Of a DNA stretch of 64,000 bases, positions 1 through 8,287 are shown piece by piece (the first letter of the stretch is position 1; every line of letters begins with the position of its first letter). Both the position numbers and the translations under genes were made by a program. This DNA comes from Paramoeba atlantica (Eukaryota > Discosea), in the NCBI GenBank assembly GCA_977017575.1, contig CDRNVI010000055.1:62001-126000 (forward strand), given 5' to 3'. The notes beneath the pieces are model-generated. The model made no database searches. It had not been told where the DNA came from and saw only the letters and a program-made list of their open reading frames with translations.

Positions 1-196
1 TCATGGGGAAGTCCCGGGGGAAGGCCAGGGAGGCGGTGAAGGTGAGGCCGTGGTAGGGGGAGTCCGGGGGACCGCGCAGGGTGAGGTCCCAGGCGAAGAG
101 GTTGGCCTCGGAGACGTAGGTGCAGGAGAGGACGCCGTCGGAGGGGGGGAAGGACTGCATCAGGGCCATGTTTTTTTGCAGCACGCGGTGGGCCAT
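1..196 (-). CDS. ubiquitin-conjugating enzyme E2 (N-terminal 65 codons, cut by window edge)
   Basis: The minus strand is open from an ATG at 194-196 to the left edge and encodes 65 residues. Residues 32-65 follow the UBC-fold N-terminal beta-sheet: NLFAWDLTLRGPPDSPYHG, then a hydrophobic strand and FPRDFP. This matches the family pattern N-L-x-x-W, G-P-x-x-[ST]-P-Y-x-G and F-P-x-[DE]-[YF]-P. E2 enzymes carry ubiquitin or a ubiquitin-like protein as a thioester. The active-site cysteine and HPN motif would lie beyond the edge, so activity and subclass cannot be judged. It is the leftmost member of the co-oriented gene row. Start choice: the first Met; Met10 is an alternative. Confidence 0.8.
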   Translation of the reverse strand, partial: MAHRVLQKNMALMQSFPPSDGVLSCTYVSEANLFAWDLTLRGPPDSPYHGLTFTASLAFPRDFPM

Positions 197-451
197 GGGG
201 AGGGGAGCGGGGTGGAAAGGGGTTAAGGAAAAGAATGGGCGACAAAGATAAAGGAGAAGTGGAGTGAAAAATTTACTTTTTGAGAGTCATAACAATTCCC
301 AAATCTTCTTTAATGTAATGTTCGAATAACCATTAAAAAAAGATGGGTACCGACCACAGTTTCGTTATCCAATAAGGGATGAACCACTCACACGTTGCAT
401 GCTTCATCCACGTCGCACATCCACGGGGATTTGGCTACACCTCCAACGACC

Positions 452-1798
452 TTAAATAAAATCGTCCTCGAGATCAAACGCGTCCTTACTGTCCTGCTCA
501 TGCACTTCGCCTTGCTCCAGCTCTTCCAGTTGTACAAAATCAATTTGATACCGAAGCAAACCTCCAATCCCACCGAACCCACGCACAAACTGCGCCCCCT
601 CTTGGCTTCGGTTCGTGACAAACTCCAGCGTGCAGCCGTACTTCCGGTACTTCTCTGCGAGGTGTTCGACGAGGGAGCCCGACTCGACCTCGAGCGTACA
701 AAGCCCAGTCTCCGGGTCTCGAGTAAAATCCTGTTTAGCAGCCTCCGCTGCACTCATGTCGTACTCGGTCACCGTACCCGTATTGGGGTCTGTTACCTCA
801 AAATGCTTCGTAGCGAGCTCCTCCCACACAATAAGTGTCTCCACGGCACCCATACGTAGTGCTTTCATGGTATCCTTTACGGAGTAGCAATACCGATTGG
901 TGTTTTGCGCAATTTCCTCCATAAATTTTTGCAGCAATTTCTTCTCTTGCACAAGTTTCACCCCCGCGAGCACAGGGCCGCTGAGATCAATTGCTTGGTT
1001 CAGCCCCACCTCCCCGGGGTGGGCAATATCCAGCACGGCGACGATCACGGCACGTAGCCGGGGGTCAAACAGGTCAGAGCCCGCGAGGACGTCTTTAAAA
1101 TCCGCGCTACCGGCCAGAACGAGACCAGAAATATTTGGACGATCGACGGCAATAAAAAACTGTGTCGCGAGCTCGGCGACTTTATGCACGTAGTTGTGTC
1201 GACGCTCCTCACGGATGCGTGCGAAACGGTTTTTACTTTGTCCCCCGCGTCCGTGTTTCTTTGGGAGATCCACGGCGAAACGGTGCAGGACATCGCGCTG
1301 GCTGCCCTGTACGGTAGCGTAGAGAGTCCCGGAGCCGTCGATAATAATAAACCCGAATTTGTCATCGCTTTCGAGCATTTTACGAAGCTCGTCGGTGTGG
1401 AATTTGTTGTCGCAGTGGTACATGCTGCGGGTGACGGGTTTAACGGGCTCAAAGTCGAAGGTGATTTTCTTCTCCTTGTTGTCCTCGGTGAGTACAGTGC
1501 CGCAGTACACAATAAGGCCATTGGGGGGTACCCCACGGTACATTTTTAGCCGACCCAGACACGCGGTGATGGCTGTCTGCACGGAGTTCCGGTTGCTTGC
1601 TGATTTAATGTTCGAAGCGGTGCCATGCTCCTCCGTAAGCTTTGTAGTCATTTTGGTGAGCTGATCTCGGGGAGTGAGGTAAAGGGAAATGACGGAAGTT
1701 CCGTTTCCTTTGGCAGCTTCCAGGTTTTCAATTAGCTTCTTTAGGCGCCATCGTTGCACCGCCTTGTCGCTTTCTTCGACAGATTTATCGTCTGACAT
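452..1798 (-). CDS. eRF1: eukaryotic peptide chain release factor 1 (eRF1)
   Basis: This 448-residue protein reads all three stop codons and triggers peptide release on the cytosolic ribosome, with eRF3 as partner. Domain 1 carries the stop-codon reading motifs NIKS (residues 63-66) and YxCxxxF (Y127-F133). Domain 2 carries the catalytic GGQ loop (185-187) in a conserved KKHGRGGQS context. Domain 3 follows, and the C-terminus is acidic. Length is close to human eRF1 (437). Intact NIKS and YxCxxxF argue for the standard genetic code, agreeing with TAA, TAG and TGA all ending genes here. The start is the first ATG and gives a normal N-terminus. Confidence 0.98.
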   Translation of the reverse strand: MSDDKSVEESDKAVQRWRLKKLIENLEAAKGNGTSVISLYLTPRDQLTKMTTKLTEEHGTASNIKSASNRNSVQTAITACLGRLKMYRGVPPNGLIVYCGTVLTEDNKEKKITFDFEPVKPVTRSMYHCDNKFHTDELRKMLESDDKFGFIIIDGSGTLYATVQGSQRDVLHRFAVDLPKKHGRGGQSKNRFARIREERRHNYVHKVAELATQFFIAVDRPNISGLVLAGSADFKDVLAGSDLFDPRLRAVIVAVLDIAHPGEVGLNQAIDLSGPVLAGVKLVQEKKLLQKFMEEIAQNTNRYCYSVKDTMKALRMGAVETLIVWEELATKHFEVTDPNTGTVTEYDMSAAEAAKQDFTRDPETGLCTLEVESGSLVEHLAEKYRKYGCTLEFVTNRSQEGAQFVRGFGGIGGLLRYQIDFVQLEELEQGEVHEQDSKDAFDLEDDFI

Positions 1799-2202
1799 GT
1801 GGAAGAAATAGTGTGTGAACGTATGTTCTTCTAATTTTGTTTGTTGATAAGTATTGAGATTTTTCCCAAATGCCTCTTGAGTCTCATACTCACTATGTAA
1901 AAACTGTGTATATTTTAATCGAGGCTTTACTATTCTACTTTCCCAATACAGTGTAATTGGCCGATCACGCGCACTATTTTATTACGAGGAGCGAAACAGT
2001 AATGTAAACGAAGGGTCACAGTTTAGCCACATAACTTATCCACTAAATCGGAAAGGACCATCCTAATAACACCGTATTCAAATATTCAAGACATTATTCG
2101 TATTTCTTTCATACTGCTCTTCTGCCTTATGTTAGTCAAAAGTTACAAGTTTCCTTTCTCTCTTACACCAACTGACGCGTGTGCGTAATATTAACACGGG
2201 CT
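1799..2202. other. intergenic spacer between eRF1 and eL41
   Basis: About 400 bp, A+T-rich, with no supported gene. On the minus strand it holds the 3' flank of eL41 and the 5' flank of eRF1. I see no tRNA-like or repeat structure. Confidence 0.5.
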
Positions 2203-2280
2203 TTACTTGCTGCGTTGACGCATCTTTCGTCGTCGTCGCTTCAATCGCTGCAGTCTCTTCTTTCTCCATTTCGGGCGCAT
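2203..2280 (-). CDS. RPL41: 60S ribosomal protein eL41 (25 aa)
   Basis: The protein is MRPKWRKKRLQRLKRRRRKM followed by RQRSK. It matches eL41, one of the smallest eukaryotic proteins (25 residues in human and yeast), in length, basic composition and the closing KMRQRSK. It bridges the two ribosomal subunits. The start is ATG 2278-2280. The same frame stays open upstream through another ATG at 2306-2308, which would add nine residues (MGTISRPRG). I prefer the shorter form because it equals the family length exactly. Short ORF cut-offs would miss this gene. Confidence 0.95.
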   Translation of the reverse strand: MRPKWRKKRLQRLKRRRRKMRQRSK

Positions 2281-2681
2281 GCCTCGCGGGCGTGAGATTG
2301 TTCCCATGAAATAGATTTTTAAAGTCTTATTAAGAACCACGTAAATGAACGTGTCTAAGCACAACTGCAAAGTCAAAATACAAAATATGATAAACGCTAT
2401 GATTTCCAAAGCATACAGACGAGTAAAATAAGGTTAAGACATTATGTAAGGAAACTTTGCAGTCACACTACAGAGTAGATTTTTAGCGGAAAAAATTATT
2501 AAGAATTTAGAATCAAATTCATTTTGAACATCGCTACGATAAAATAAAATGAATTTAGTAAAGCTACATACAAATAGTCGATGTGTTAAATACTCCATCT
2601 CAATAACGCTGTTTTCTATGACGAGAGAGTCCTTCACCTTATTTACCTTACCATGCTATCTACAAACTTGTACAGCTAAAC
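2281..2681. other. intergenic spacer between eL41 and the TBC gene
   Basis: About 400 bp, A+T-rich. Short ORFs on both strands have no family resemblance. It should hold the eL41 5' leader and the 3' end of the TBC transcript; I see no other structure. Confidence 0.45.
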
Positions 2682-5600
2682 TCACAAAGCTTCTTCTTCA
2701 CTCTTTTGTGAAAAGCCTTCCTTCTTTTGTGGCTGTATCTCCATAAGCGCGACAGAGGCACTGATCTGCTTTTCCGATTCCTCTGAAAATTCACACACTT
2801 GATTAATCGCGGATTCTAAATACCGCTTCATTTTTTGTGCTCGGGTTCGAGTTCCCATACAAAGTTGAACCGCACTGCCTCCATTGCCGTGCTTGTTCAA
2901 CAATCCCTGCGCGGTCTCCGATGGCAACACAGCCAGTGCGCTGGTGACGGCACGAGCAAGCTGATCATCGATAGCTAAATTTCGCTCCTCCTCTGAACTC
3001 TCCGGCTCAATCACGTCATTTTCCTCCAGAAATTGTTGCACAAATTTGTGCGCTAAAACATCCTGTGGGATCCGGAGTGTGTTACATGGGGATCGCTCAA
3101 ACTGTTCGACAATACGAAAATACAGATGAGATAAGCGCAGCATAAATGTACTTCGCGGGTATCGAAATTTCCAGTGCCGGGGGGTCACGACATCAATGGT
3201 ACACGTGAGATCACTGTGCACAACGAACGGACGAACGGCGAAATCCGAACCTCGAGTGTGGGATCTCATCAATCGTACTTTCGCGAGGCCAGCGTAGGCG
3301 TCGGTGACCACGCGGGTGGATCTTGAAGAAAACCATAGATAGCGAGGAATGGTCTCTTCTCCGTTTACATGGTAGCGGGAAGGAGAGACTGTGTGCAGCA
3401 GAGGTCGTACAAAACTACGCGGGAGTCGGTAATACCACCACGTGGCACCGACCAGTCGATGGTGCGCGAGGGAGGCACGAAGTGCGGAGTGGAGATACAA
3501 ATTGGGTACACACAGGGAAATGGATTTTTGGAGCAACGCATGTGGGTCGCGTTGTTCGATTTGATTTACGGCGGTGGTAAGGCTCTTGGCCGTGAGATCG
3601 ATGAGTCTATTTGAAGAAAATGTGATCCCCGGGAGTTGTGAGTAGAGTAGGGGGTACAGTCGTAAATGGGAGCACTGTCCGTTGCGCAGGAAACTGTCTA
3701 AAATTTCTGCGTATTGTGCGGTTAATTCTTCAGTGAGTAGTTCAATGTGCTTCGAGATGTAGGAGGGAACGGATAAAATATTTTTCGATACCTCATCCTC
3801 CCAGAGCAAGGGGAGGGAGAGAGTATGAATAGGTCTCTCGACTTGATCGTCTAAAAGGAGATGCATTTCCGATACATGCTCTTCTTCTAAATTTGTTTCT
3901 CCTTGAGGCACGTTGACCTGCTTTTCTAAAACCGCATACGGTGTGCTGAGGGTATTATACCGTCCTGTGGGTATCCATGAGCGAGGACCAAAGAAGAACC
4001 AGCGCCGATACCCCTTTTCAAAGGTTTGTCCTTCAATGTCTTCGGGAAGTACATCTAGGGAAACATGCGGTAGGGTGCGCAGTGGATAAAAATCGTTCAC
4101 TTCAGTATTTTCTTGTAATAGGCGTGATGGTGGATACGTATGATGGAGGGCGAGCGCTCTTCGTAGTACCTTTTCCAATCTTCCTTCTCGAAACATGACT
4201 TTAGGTAACTTGGGAAGGTACTGGAGTAGATATCTTTCCTCGATACTCAGCATATCCTTTTTGTCTTCCAATAACATGGACACAGTAACGTAGAGTGGCA
4301 TCATCAATGGGTCAGTTGCAAGAAAGAAATCAACGAGTCTCATCATCACCGGCATGCATGAATCTTCTCGGAACGCCCCAACAAACATAAATGAATTCCA
4401 TGCATGCGCATACGCACCTTGCACGACATAAGGGTCTGATGATGATAAATGTGTCGCCAGTTCTTCAGATTGCGTGGCTACTAGTGGCAGCACCAGTCGA
4501 CTCATTGTTAGAAATTTGTCTCCAGCATTTCTGCCTGAAAAATACTCATGTAGCCAGTATCGTGCCAGACCTTGTAGCACCTGTCGGGCACCCGTTTCCC
4601 CACAAGCAGCCATGGCGACGCTAGTAACATCGTTAATCCCCTGGTAGTACTGCCAGCTCATGTCCACCCCCATGCTCTGCTCTAGTATTTCGCGCAACAT
4701 TTTTTGATTTACGTTCTCGTAGTTCGTTCGAGGAACATCTGCGCCTATAATGGCTCTCTCCGCCGGTTTTCCTCTACTAAACTCCATGTAAGATATGGAT
4801 CGGCGCATCAACAAAGGCCATGCAAGCCTTCTCTGCTCTTCTGACAAACCCTTGTCGATAGCTTGCTGGCGAAGCACACTTTCACTAGGAGCAAATTCTT
4901 CAAAATGTTCATGCTCCACCTGCCGTAACATGTCACAATGATCAGCAAAGCGGTCTCGGTTAAAGACTACGAAAGGGCTCGATCTCCAACGCAAAGTGTT
5001 ACCCCACAAAGAAGGTTTTACGCGTGAGCATTCCATCACTAAATGCATAACAGAGGTCCGCGTGACTTTTTTCGTGAGATCACCAAGATCCACAATCACA
5101 TTGTTCTGCTCCTCTGGGGATAAGCGTATATCCATGGCGTAAAACAGGTCCTTATCCGCAGCGTCCGGTAGCCCAGCAAAAAATTGAAGCTGACATTCGG
5201 CCCTCATATGGGGCACCGTATTCCACTGCACGGAGAGTTGCTCCGTTGTATCAAAGACGGGCATCCGTAATTTTCCAGCATTTCTACCCGATAAACATAA
5301 CTGAGGAGCCGGTGTGGTAAACGCCGCCACAGATTGTGGTTCAGCCGGCATCCAAATATCAAAAGAATGCGTACTCGGGGGTAAATTTCCCACTCGAAGC
5401 ACCAGACGGTACTGTCCAGGGCTTCCTTCCCTGTCCGGCAAGAGAATCCTCCAACGATGAGCAGATGTCTGTTCCCGCAAACTCGCAAGAAGAAATTCCC
5501 GAACCTGTAGTTTACCCTCATTGCAAGGAGCAGTGACTCCCTGTGCGGTTCCAAAGTTTGAGTCAATCGCAATGTCCCTTAAGGTCTCATAATTCCGGCT

Positions 5601-6314
5601 TCCTGGTGCACGATACTCCACGAACAGTGTACTGGAAGCGACCCTCTCTGGAGATTGTAACCGGAAAATAAAACTAAACTCCACGGCGTGCGTGTGGAAG
5701 TCGACCGTCGAATAAGGAGCTGCCGTAAAAATCGGATTGTGCACGACCTCCGAAGAATGGATTTCGCCCTCGGTAATTACAGAAAAAGGAGGTGAAATTT
5801 CAGTGCCCACTTTGATAATATATTTTCCAGGCTGTAGGGATGGGGGAAGAGGGCAAGCCTCAGTGACCTCATCTAGTCGTCGATCGCAGGAAACACACTG
5901 AAGTTTGTGGCTTTGGAGCCATGGCATGGGAATCTTCTCGTCGAATGGACAGATCCGCTGCCTGGACTCCAGGCGGTTGTCCTCAAAAGGGAGCTCCGAC
6001 ACAGGAGGGAGGTTCCCGTAGGCCTCGACGGATCTTCCTTTCACAAGGATGCTATCCCCCACGCAGGCAAAGGGTCCTACTTTGTCATCGTAGCCCGGGG
6101 CCTCGATCGATAAGTCTGTGTACTCTGTCCAGTGCGGGATATGATATTTCGGGCGAGTAAGAATGTGACTTAAGAGCAACCCCTCATGGGTGTCGAGGAG
6201 GCGTGAGGCCTCGTGTTTCGAGAGATGATAATCCTGAAGGAGTTGCTCATGGGAATCGCGGGAGAAAACAGCATCTCCGGTGGACACTAAATGAAGGAAT
6301 ATCGGTAGAAACAT
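2682..6314 (-). CDS. TBC (Rab-GAP) domain protein, TBC1D20-like, 1210 aa
   Basis: Residues about 485-735 form a TBC Rab-GAP domain. The arginine-finger motif IGADVPRT is at 523-530 (Arg529), and the glutamine-finger motif WQYYQGIND has Gln558. Downstream, the stretch around 658-672 (RLVDFFLATDPLMMPLY) and the YPPSRLL near 727-733 follow TBC1D20, which acts on Rab1 at the ER/Golgi. Both catalytic fingers are present, so it should be active. The protein is about three times the size of TBC1D20. The N-terminal 480 residues include a hydrophobic start, a Cys-containing segment (about 122-154) and beta-rich sequence. The C-terminal 470 residues match nothing I recognise. The start is the first ATG of a single long frame. 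Confidence 0.85.
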   Translation of the reverse strand: MFLPIFLHLVSTGDAVFSRDSHEQLLQDYHLSKHEASRLLDTHEGLLLSHILTRPKYHIPHWTEYTDLSIEAPGYDDKVGPFACVGDSILVKGRSVEAYGNLPPVSELPFEDNRLESRQRICPFDEKIPMPWLQSHKLQCVSCDRRLDEVTEACPLPPSLQPGKYIIKVGTEISPPFSVITEGEIHSSEVVHNPIFTAAPYSTVDFHTHAVEFSFIFRLQSPERVASSTLFVEYRAPGSRNYETLRDIAIDSNFGTAQGVTAPCNEGKLQVREFLLASLREQTSAHRWRILLPDREGSPGQYRLVLRVGNLPPSTHSFDIWMPAEPQSVAAFTTPAPQLCLSGRNAGKLRMPVFDTTEQLSVQWNTVPHMRAECQLQFFAGLPDAADKDLFYAMDIRLSPEEQNNVIVDLGDLTKKVTRTSVMHLVMECSRVKPSLWGNTLRWRSSPFVVFNRDRFADHCDMLRQVEHEHFEEFAPSESVLRQQAIDKGLSEEQRRLAWPLLMRRSISYMEFSRGKPAERAIIGADVPRTNYENVNQKMLREILEQSMGVDMSWQYYQGINDVTSVAMAACGETGARQVLQGLARYWLHEYFSGRNAGDKFLTMSRLVLPLVATQSEELATHLSSSDPYVVQGAYAHAWNSFMFVGAFREDSCMPVMMRLVDFFLATDPLMMPLYVTVSMLLEDKKDMLSIEERYLLQYLPKLPKVMFREGRLEKVLRRALALHHTYPPSRLLQENTEVNDFYPLRTLPHVSLDVLPEDIEGQTFEKGYRRWFFFGPRSWIPTGRYNTLSTPYAVLEKQVNVPQGETNLEEEHVSEMHLLLDDQVERPIHTLSLPLLWEDEVSKNILSVPSYISKHIELLTEELTAQYAEILDSFLRNGQCSHLRLYPLLYSQLPGITFSSNRLIDLTAKSLTTAVNQIEQRDPHALLQKSISLCVPNLYLHSALRASLAHHRLVGATWWYYRLPRSFVRPLLHTVSPSRYHVNGEETIPRYLWFSSRSTRVVTDAYAGLAKVRLMRSHTRGSDFAVRPFVVHSDLTCTIDVVTPRHWKFRYPRSTFMLRLSHLYFRIVEQFERSPCNTLRIPQDVLAHKFVQQFLEENDVIEPESSEEERNLAIDDQLARAVTSALAVLPSETAQGLLNKHGNGGSAVQLCMGTRTRAQKMKRYLESAINQVCEFSEESEKQISASVALMEIQPQKKEGFSQKSEEEAL

Positions 6315-6747
6315 GGAGTGAGCCTCGTGTTAAATCACGCGATCAAAATGAGCTCTAATGATAATTTTTATGTAAGAAATGCAGTGGATTGATAACGTAT
6401 GAATATTTGTTGAGTGACATCTCTATTGTAAGACACACGGCGTAAATATTGCTTAAGCTGAAAGGCTTAAAAGGTTTTAATCTATTTATTTTTGTTAATT
6501 CCACAGATAAAACATACAGACGATAAAAAGGTAAAAAAAAAGTCGTAAAGAAGTCGACTCTCTTTTCCGTGTTGCAAGGGTTCCCAAAAAGTGAACGACG
6601 CGAATATGAATGTGCAAGTATAACAAACATGAATCAGAAGCATGACTATGTCTCTGAAGAAGAATAGCGAATTGTCGAGAGATCATATCCCCCATGTCAT
6701 TGTAAATCACATACCTCCGATGCGCTGAATACTGGTTTGGCTTGTTT
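6315..6747. other. intergenic spacer
   Basis: About 430 bp, A+T-rich, with short unsupported ORFs. It should contain the 5' flank of the TBC gene and the 3' flank of the nucleotidyltransferase gene. Confidence 0.4.
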
Positions 6748-8163
6748 CTATGATTGAGTTACGGGAGAAAATTTTGTGACCTGAGGAGCGAAAGGCGTGG
6801 GAAAAGAACTTTTCGTTTGTGGATTGCTAGGATTCGAAAACGTTGAGTACAAATTAATTCGGTTCCCATGTGTTGCGTGTCCACTATTTTTTGATTCTGA
6901 TTTAGGAGCCGTGGGATCTCCTGTCGGTTGCGCCGGGGCGCCACAAAATTTGGTTGCAAAAGTTTCACTGGAATGATTTTGAGTGCTTGGCTGCGGTACG
7001 TCCTGATCGAGTTTTACTGCTTTCTCCATTTGTGGTATTATTTTTGCTCCATTCCTACCGAGGTCCATGTATCCCAGACCGTTAATCTGAGCCTGGTGTA
7101 GCGCCAGGCGAAGCATTCCGTATCGTAGAGGAGTAACGAATCGCCCCAGGTTAAGGCGATCCTCATACGGATCCTCAATACAGAGACGGTAAAAGAAGGC
7201 ATTACCGTCTCCTCTCATCTTCTCCTCGTCTTGAGAGGTCCACTCAAGGTCAGCTTTTTTCGTCTTGCTCGGACGACTCAGTGTCACTACGTCGTTTGAA
7301 AAGTCAAATTCATGGTTATAAAAAGTAAGAAAATCACGCATGTGAAATCCAAGTTCGTTGCGTTGCTCTTCCAAATCGAAAACGCTGTATTTCGGAAGAA
7401 CAGGCTCCTGAGTTGGTACCGTAATACTCTGTGGATCAATAAAATTCATCTTTGATCGCTGTATCATGTAGTAGCACAGTAGAATATTAAGCGCATAGGA
7501 CGTGAGGTAGGCTTGTGCTGGATCAATAAGCCCCGTTCTTTTACCCCAAACCTTTATCGCAAGTGACATGAAACGAAAAAACGAATTAGAGGACCCGGAA
7601 AGTGTAGAGTTACTCGACACGAACGGCTGTGCTAAATAATTTCGTAGCAAAAGGCTGTTTCTTACACCATTTCTGCGGTTGGCGCTGATGTCTATTTCTT
7701 GCCCATTTTTCATAACACATCTAACGTATGGAACACGTGCACGAGGCTTTTCTTGGATCGCAGAGAAAGTCTCTGTATATCGCATCAGAGTTTTCGCCAC
7801 TAAATTGAGCACAAAATTTTGTTCTGAGCGCGACTGTGAAGTACTTGGGTCTCCAACAGAGGGAGGTTGCTTCAAATCTTTCTCGGTGAGTAGTACACAA
7901 TCGACATCACTTTTGGGCTCGACTACACTATTGACTACACAGGACCCGAAGAGGTAGAGCTTCGCTTTGTGCACACGCAATATGTCGGATAATTTGGAGG
8001 TCAATACACTGTGGGTGTCTCGAATACGATCCATGCATTGCGGGTCCCTGTCAACGAGGCTGAGCAAGGCTCGATGTGTGGCCGTGCTCCAAGGCGAGAG
8101 ACACTCATCTGGAATGCAAACTCGTTGCCGAACAACTTTCTCCCAAGATCCGTCAAAATTCAT
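6748..8163 (-). CDS. TUTase / non-canonical poly(A) polymerase-like nucleotidyltransferase (471 aa)
   Basis: A DNA polymerase beta-type nucleotidyltransferase of the Cid1/Trf4 (TUTase, GLD-2) family, which adds U or A to RNA 3' ends. Seen: LYLFGS (69-74) followed by SDVDCVL, giving metal-binding Asp86 and Asp88, and the third carboxylate Asp158 in GQEIDIS. A central helical domain follows. The PAP-associated part ends with FYRLCIEDPYEDRLNLGR (about 324-341), the family's nucleotide-recognition signature. All three catalytic acidic residues are present. The C-terminal 90 residues are low complexity (S, N, P, K). Whether it prefers UTP or ATP cannot be read from sequence. No RNA-binding zinc finger is visible. 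Confidence 0.9.
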   Translation of the reverse strand: MNFDGSWEKVVRQRVCIPDECLSPWSTATHRALLSLVDRDPQCMDRIRDTHSVLTSKLSDILRVHKAKLYLFGSCVVNSVVEPKSDVDCVLLTEKDLKQPPSVGDPSTSQSRSEQNFVLNLVAKTLMRYTETFSAIQEKPRARVPYVRCVMKNGQEIDISANRRNGVRNSLLLRNYLAQPFVSSNSTLSGSSNSFFRFMSLAIKVWGKRTGLIDPAQAYLTSYALNILLCYYMIQRSKMNFIDPQSITVPTQEPVLPKYSVFDLEEQRNELGFHMRDFLTFYNHEFDFSNDVVTLSRPSKTKKADLEWTSQDEEKMRGDGNAFFYRLCIEDPYEDRLNLGRFVTPLRYGMLRLALHQAQINGLGYMDLGRNGAKIIPQMEKAVKLDQDVPQPSTQNHSSETFATKFCGAPAQPTGDPTAPKSESKNSGHATHGNRINLYSTFSNPSNPQTKSSFPTPFAPQVTKFSPVTQS

Positions 8164-8287
8164 TACAGTGATAAAGATGAGATGTAGACGCTATGTGAGT
8201 GTGGTGAAAGTTATTTCGTGGCAATAGAAAGCAGAAATATTGTACTGAATAAGTATAAAAATAATACCGAAAGAACGATTCATTACT

